Shown: piece after piece, positions 60,657 to 64,000 of the stretch
How the letters are laid out: every line of letters begins with the position of its first letter
How positions within the stretch are numbered: position 1 is the stretch's first letter
Assembly: GCA_938024995.1 (NCBI GenBank)
Contig: CALJDU010000033.1
Coordinates: 62,001 to 126,000 of the forward strand
Source: an uncultured bacterium
GTDB taxonomy: Bacteria > Myxococcota_A > Polyangia > Polyangiales > Houyiibacteriaceae
Length of the DNA: 64,000 bases
Reading direction: 5' to 3'
Translations under genes and position numbers: made by a program
The notes under the pieces: model-generated
Told to the model about the DNA's origin: nothing
The model's database searches: none
The model's input: the letters and a program-made list of their open reading frames with translations, nothing else

Positions 60657-61591
60657 ACCATGGTTCGCTCTCGTCGCGCTCCTTCTCGGCGTGCGTTGTC
60701 CTCTCGCTGCTCTGCGGATGCGGTGCCGCCGCGCCGACCCCAGCCCCCCCGCCTGAGCTCCCGCTCAAGTCCCTCCTCGCCTACGCGAGCGGGTCACCCG
60801 ACTACGTCGTCGTGATTCGCCCTGGCGCGGTCCTCGAGACGACCGAAGCGCGTGAGATCACCGACGCGCTCATGCCGTCCGACTGGCTCGATCGCTTCGC
60901 CCGACGATATGGGGTCCGCTTTGAGACGCTCGAGGCAGCGGCCTACGCATCCTACCCGAGCGGCAGCGTGATGATGGTGCGCGGTGACGATGATCCTGAT
61001 GCGGTAGTCCGCGCGCTCGGGTCACGAATGACCGGCGTGGACGCGAGCCACGAAGAGCCTGCGCAGCGCGTGGGGTTCTTGGGCATGTCTCGACATCACG
61101 TCGCGACGCTGGACCGAGACACCGTGATGATCGCGCGCGGAGCCGCCCGCGAAGCGCAGAACACGCTCGAACGTGCGCGACACGCAGAGCCAGGAACGGA
61201 CGGGCGAGAGGGCGCTCCGATCTCGCTCCTGATTCCGCGTCACCTCAACCTCCCGCTCGACGTCGGCGCGTCGGTCCTCTTCGCTGGCCAACGCGCGGTC
61301 GCCGCGACGCTCACTCCCCGTGACGGTCGCGTGGATTGCGATGTGCGTTTCGCGGGGGAGTTTCCCGACGGAGCGGAGGAGAACTTCGCCGCCCTCTTCC
61401 GCTCACTCGCGGGCAGCGACCTGGGCCAGGTACTCGGAATGGATGAGGCGCTATCGACGTTGTCCATTCGCGGCTCTACAAACCGCGTCCAAGTGACGTT
61501 CAGTCTCTCGACGCAAGCGCTCACGCAAGGGCTCCGAATGCTCTTCGTGGCGGAAATGCCCGAGCTTCTGGATTCGCACGACGACCAGTAA
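60653..61591 (+). CDS. Lipoprotein of unknown function coupled to trpA
   Basis: 312 aa. Signal ending LSLLCGC marks a lipoprotein. The mature part has a short Pro linker and an alpha/beta pattern with a strand-rich beginning (SPDYVVVIRPGAVLETTEAREI), a middle block (RHHVATLDRDTVMIARGAAREAQNTLERARHA) and VRFAGEFPDGAEENFAALFRSL later. This resembles the duplicated half-domains of some DUF3352-like envelope proteins, but no family can be claimed. Translational coupling to trpA is odd for an envelope protein. Confidence 0.75.
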   Translation: MNHGSLSSRSFSACVVLSLLCGCGAAAPTPAPPPELPLKSLLAYASGSPDYVVVIRPGAVLETTEAREITDALMPSDWLDRFARRYGVRFETLEAAAYASYPSGSVMMVRGDDDPDAVVRALGSRMTGVDASHEEPAQRVGFLGMSRHHVATLDRDTVMIARGAAREAQNTLERARHAEPGTDGREGAPISLLIPRHLNLPLDVGASVLFAGQRAVAATLTPRDGRVDCDVRFAGEFPDGAEENFAALFRSLAGSDLGQVLGMDEALSTLSIRGSTNRVQVTFSLSTQALTQGLRMLFVAEMPELLDSHDDQ

Positions 61592-61629
61592 AACATTGAA
61601 AACACAAAGCAATACGCGCGAGACGATCA

Positions 61630-61659
61630 TTGACTCAAAGGGGTCAAGAGTGGTACCCT
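61630..61659 (+). promoter_or_regulatory. Probable sigma-70-type promoter of cdnL with dyad over the -35
   Basis: TTGACT, 18-base spacer, TACCCT, about 100 bases before the GTG start. A near-perfect inverted repeat (TTGACTC-AAAG-GGGTCAA, 61630-61647) covers the -35 box and could bind a regulator. Confidence 0.5.
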
Positions 61660-61698
61660 CCTCGCCCGAGCGGCTCAGTAGACGAGCAGCTCATTTTG

Positions 61699-61744
61699 GT
61701 GCGCCTCCCCTAAACGGGCGAGCGCACGCCTGGGGCTTCGCCCC
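61699..61744 (+). promoter_or_regulatory. Two hairpins in the cdnL leader
   Basis: GTGCGC (61699-61704) pairs with GCGCAC (61722-61727), and GGGGC-TTC-GCCCC (61732-61744) follows, ending 15 bases before the start codon. They may affect translation or mRNA stability. Confidence 0.45.
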
Positions 61745-61759
61745 TTCGCGGAGATTTGC

Positions 61760-62245
61760 GTGAAGCGCTTCAAAGTCGGCGATAAAGCCGTCCACCCCGC
61801 ACACGGTGTAGGCGAGATTACGAGCATCGAAGATCGAGAGATCGGCGGCTCGAAGAAGAATTTCTACATCCTCGGTATTCGTGAGTCGGGCATGACCGTC
61901 ATGGTCCCCACGGACGGAGCGGAGCGGCTCGGTCTTCGGCCGGTCATCTCCCGTACCGTCGCGAAGAAGGTCCTGGCGGAGCTGGAGAAGGACGAGGTCG
62001 CAGTCACGAGCCAGCCTTGGAACCGCCGCTACCGCGAGTACACCGAGATGCTCAACAGCGGATCGCCGATCGAGGTCGCGAAGGTTCTCCGAGATCTCTC
62101 GCGGCTCCGCAGCACCAAGGAGCTGAGCTTTGGTGAGCGTCGTCTCCTGGAGCAGGCGCGTGGCCTCCTGGTCGCAGAGCTCGCGCTCGCGCGGAAGGTC
62201 AAAGAGACCACGGTCGAGAAGGACATCGACGCCATCCTCGGCTGA
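61760..62245 (+). CDS. cdnL: CarD/CdnL family transcription factor
   Basis: 161 aa, GTG start. N-terminal RNA polymerase-binding Tudor-like domain (FKVGDKAVHPAHGVGEITSIEDREIGG, FYILGIRESGMTVMVPTDGAERLGLRPVIS) and a helical DNA-binding domain with the hallmark PWNRRYREYTEMLNSGSPIEVAKVLRDL and LSFGERRLLEQARGLL. In Myxococcus xanthus CdnL stabilises open complexes at rRNA and other sigma-A promoters and is essential. Length and the conserved Trp (PWNRRY) match CdnL rather than the longer CarD with AT-hooks. Confidence 0.94.
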   Translation: MKRFKVGDKAVHPAHGVGEITSIEDREIGGSKKNFYILGIRESGMTVMVPTDGAERLGLRPVISRTVAKKVLAELEKDEVAVTSQPWNRRYREYTEMLNSGSPIEVAKVLRDLSRLRSTKELSFGERRLLEQARGLLVAELALARKVKETTVEKDIDAILG

Positions 62246-62289
62246 TGTTCTCTGTCTCGAAAACAAAATCCGAACGCGGATGAAGAAAA

Positions 62290-62318
62290 GGCCCGAGCGG
62301 AAACGCTTGGGTCTTTTT
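62290..62318. terminator. Bidirectional intrinsic terminator between cdnL and the hydrolase
   Basis: GGCCCGAGCG-GAAA-CGCTTGGGTC followed by TTTTT on the plus strand and preceded by AAAA, giving a T-run on the minus strand as well. One G-T pair in the stem. Confidence 0.88.
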
Positions 62319-62345
62319 CGTTGATGCTTGTTTCGTTGATGCTTG
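62316..62345. repeat. 15-bp perfect tandem duplication after the terminator
   Basis: TTTCGTTGATGCTTG occurs twice head to tail, starting inside the T-run of the terminator. Confidence 0.85.
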
Positions 62346-62354
62346 CCGTCAGCG

Positions 62355-63512
62355 CTACTTCGGCTCGATGAGCTGAATGTCAGAGAGCATCTTCCCAACC
62401 GCGTCGAACGCGGCGCCTCGTCCCGCCTGGAGAAGGTGCGCGCCGTCGTAGGTCGTCACGTCGACGTCAAAGCGCCTCGCGATGCGCTCGGCGTGCGCAA
62501 TGGGTGTGATGCGATCGGCCGTCCCCGCGACCACCATCCGTCCGTCCCTGGGTACCAGCGGTTCACGGGAGAGCGGGCTGACCACTTCGTAGACCTTCTC
62601 GAGCATCTTGTGCTGCGCCTCGCGCTGAGAGTAGGTCCCGACGAGCTGATCCCCATCCCGCGCGAAGTCCGCGATCGACGCGAGCGGGATGAAGGGCACC
62701 GCGAAGCGCAGCCGAGGCTCTGCGGTCGCGAGAAGCGCGGTGGTGTACCCACCGAGGCTCATTCCCATGGCGCCGACCGGCTGCGCGCCGCGCTCGTGAA
62801 GCGCGGATGTGAGCGCCCGGAGATCAAAGATCGACTGGCGGAAGGCGTCGATCGTGACCCGCGGATCGCTCGAGGGATAGACCGGCGAGAAGATCCGTCG
62901 CGGGCTGGCGCGCAGTCCGTGGAACGGGAGAACCGCGAGCGCGACATTGAGGCCCCAGCGGAAGAAGGTCTTGATCGGCCAGACACGTTCTTCAAACGCG
63001 TGCGCACCGCCCATGTATCCATGGAGCAAGATGAGCGTCGGCCGCGGGGTCTCGTGAAGAAAGAGACGCGCGTGCGCCCGTCGGTTGTTGGGGTGTCGAT
63101 CGTAGCGATCGGCGATGTCCGAGAAGAAGAGCTCGTACTGGCTCGGGAACGAGACGTCGACGACCTCCCCTTGCCTCCGCCCTCTCCGACGGATGGTGCG
63201 CACCTTCTTCGTGCGCAGGCTCGGCACCGGCGGCTCTGTGAAAAACGTGTCGCGCTGCGAGACGTTCTGCTCGACGTCAAAGGTGCGGAGCAACATGCGA
63301 AGGGTCCGGACTCGCGCCTCGGGGCCGAGCTTGGTGTTCGGGCTCCGACGCGGGCGGTTCAACACGGCGTCGTGAAACAACCGGTCGACGCCCGCCACGA
63401 GCTTCTTTCGAGCACGACCACGACGGCTCACGCGAGGACGCTCCTCTTCGTGACCCTGATCTTCTTCTGGTTCCGCGCCCCCCTGCTGCGCTTGTCGCTG
63501 TTCTTCATGCAA
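62355..63512 (-). CDS. Alpha/beta hydrolase
   Basis: 385 aa. The first 60 residues are charged (Glu/Gln/Arg) and probably disordered. The hydrolase core has LILLHGYMGG (oxyanion), PFHGLRAS, nucleophile GMSLGGYTTALL, acid Asp in GTADRITPIAHAERI, and His in TYDGAHLLQAGRG, so the triad is complete. No signal peptide. Substrate unknown; the fold with a Pro-rich insert resembles esterase/dienelactone hydrolase-like enzymes. Confidence 0.85.
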   Translation of the reverse strand: MHEEQRQAQQGGAEPEEDQGHEEERPRVSRRGRARKKLVAGVDRLFHDAVLNRPRRSPNTKLGPEARVRTLRMLLRTFDVEQNVSQRDTFFTEPPVPSLRTKKVRTIRRRGRRQGEVVDVSFPSQYELFFSDIADRYDRHPNNRRAHARLFLHETPRPTLILLHGYMGGAHAFEERVWPIKTFFRWGLNVALAVLPFHGLRASPRRIFSPVYPSSDPRVTIDAFRQSIFDLRALTSALHERGAQPVGAMGMSLGGYTTALLATAEPRLRFAVPFIPLASIADFARDGDQLVGTYSQREAQHKMLEKVYEVVSPLSREPLVPRDGRMVVAGTADRITPIAHAERIARRFDVDVTTYDGAHLLQAGRGAAFDAVGKMLSDIQLIEPK

Positions 63513-63527
63513 GGTGAGCTCTGTCGC

Positions 63528-63953
63528 TCAGGTGCCCGGCGCCGGCGGCGGCGTCGTGACCTCGACCAACCACGCATCGCTCGACAAGAAAGACACGCCA
63601 TCGATGTCTTCTTGATCGGCGAGGTCGGGATGGTCGGTGATGACGCGCTTCACCTTGGCGGCCTTGGCGGCGGCGACCAGCGCGACGGTCCACGCGCCGG
63701 CGTCATGGTCGTCTTCCTCGATCGACTCCGTGATCGAGTGGATGGTCTTCATCTGCGCTTCCACCATCTCAGGCTTGAAGGCATCAACGCCGCTCAACAT
63801 GGCCTCGATACGCGCGAGGATCCACTTCGACGTCTTCGGCTTCGTCGCGCCGCCGAGAACTCGGCGGGTCACGTGCTCAGGAGGAGACCCGAGCGCTACG
63901 GATGCGTTCACGTACACGTCGGGTGCGAGGATGACTTCGTCCACGGGCAGCAT
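63528..63953 (-). CDS. PIN-fold-like protein
   Basis: 141 aa from the ATG at 63953; the frame continues to 63998 and possibly beyond the window, so the start is open. VILAPDVYVNASVALG near the start and VKRVITDHPDLADQ, GVSFLSSDAWLVE near the end give the D...E...D spacing seen in PIN/VapC-type RNases, but the first acidic motif is APDVYVNAS rather than the usual DTN/DAN. It may be a PIN relative without toxin activity. Lies 15 bases upstream of the hydrolase, same strand. No antitoxin seen. Confidence 0.55.
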   Translation of the reverse strand: MLPVDEVILAPDVYVNASVALGSPPEHVTRRVLGGATKPKTSKWILARIEAMLSGVDAFKPEMVEAQMKTIHSITESIEEDDHDAGAWTVALVAAAKAAKVKRVITDHPDLADQEDIDGVSFLSSDAWLVEVTTPPPAPGT

Positions 63954-64000
63954 GATGAAAAGCCCGCGCCGCCGGATCAAGCTCGATCTTGCGCTCAATG

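Noticed and set aside
63528-63953. VapBC toxin-antitoxin pair
   Set aside because: The PIN-like match is weak and no antitoxin-like small gene is adjacent within the window.

Overview
The window looks like chromosomal DNA of a myxobacterium-type organism (phylum Myxococcota; a Polyangia/Sandaracinus-like lineage is plausible but not proven). The grounds are very high GC, dense genes with many GTGA, ATGA and TAGTG overlaps, a CdnL/CarD regulator, three transmembrane Ser/Thr kinases with PEGA-type partners, many lipoproteins with DUF4215, MopE-type, RCC1 or PPC-like repeats, DUF2330, and MYXO-CTERM-like C-termini (Cys, hydrophobic segment, Arg cluster). No phage, insertion sequence, CRISPR array or integrase was seen. 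No gap between genes exceeds 300 bases.

Layout. 1-5.7 kb: start of tsf and rpsB (minus), an RlmI-like rRNA methyltransferase, a five-domain PPC-like lipoprotein and a cardiolipin synthase-type phospholipase D. 5.7-9.2 kb: yacG, an outer-membrane barrel, an AgmX-like lipoprotein and an IgGFc-binding-like lipoprotein. 9.2-18.5 kb: two paralogous cassettes, each with a transmembrane kinase, an exported TPR/PEGA protein and a large lipoprotein. 18.7-22.6 kb: a cysteine-rich lipoprotein gene broken by four single-base indels. 22.7-27.4 kb: a translationally coupled glucoamylase/alpha-amylase pair. 27.6-36.3 kb: a 1401-aa MopE/RCC1 lipoprotein followed by a third kinase-PEGA-lipoprotein cassette. 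36.2-40.3 kb: a DUF2330 protein divergent from a zinc/manganese-type ABC importer whose binding protein has an extreme Glu/His-rich insert.

40.4-48.5 kb (minus): HMG-CoA synthase; then roadblock protein, aroQ, accB and accC, followed by a 1233-aa TPR scaffold; then tRNA-Leu(TAA) with a clear terminator. 48.7-52.8 kb: a sugar ABC importer (MalK-type ATPase, a binding-protein/permease fusion, a second permease) that may take up products of the two amylases. 52.9-57.3 kb: a small unrecognised protein, an FHA/AAA+/Fis regulator lacking the GAFTGA loop, a Crp/Fnr regulator, and a HprK-like kinase coupled to an S26-type signal peptidase. 57.4-61.6 kb: DUF4388 protein, trpB, trpA and a lipoprotein, tightly packed. 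61.6-64 kb: cdnL/carD with promoter, structured leader and terminator, an alpha/beta hydrolase and a possible PIN-fold protein.

The best candidate for an undescribed system is the kinase-PEGA-lipoprotein cassette, present three times in 27 kb. Cassettes 1 and 2 share the lipoprotein N-terminal domain, the PEGA protein C-terminal tail and the kinase C-terminal tail, while the displayed repeat array (RCC1, DUF4215 or MopE) is exchanged. This suggests a modular envelope-sensing device; the function is inferred.
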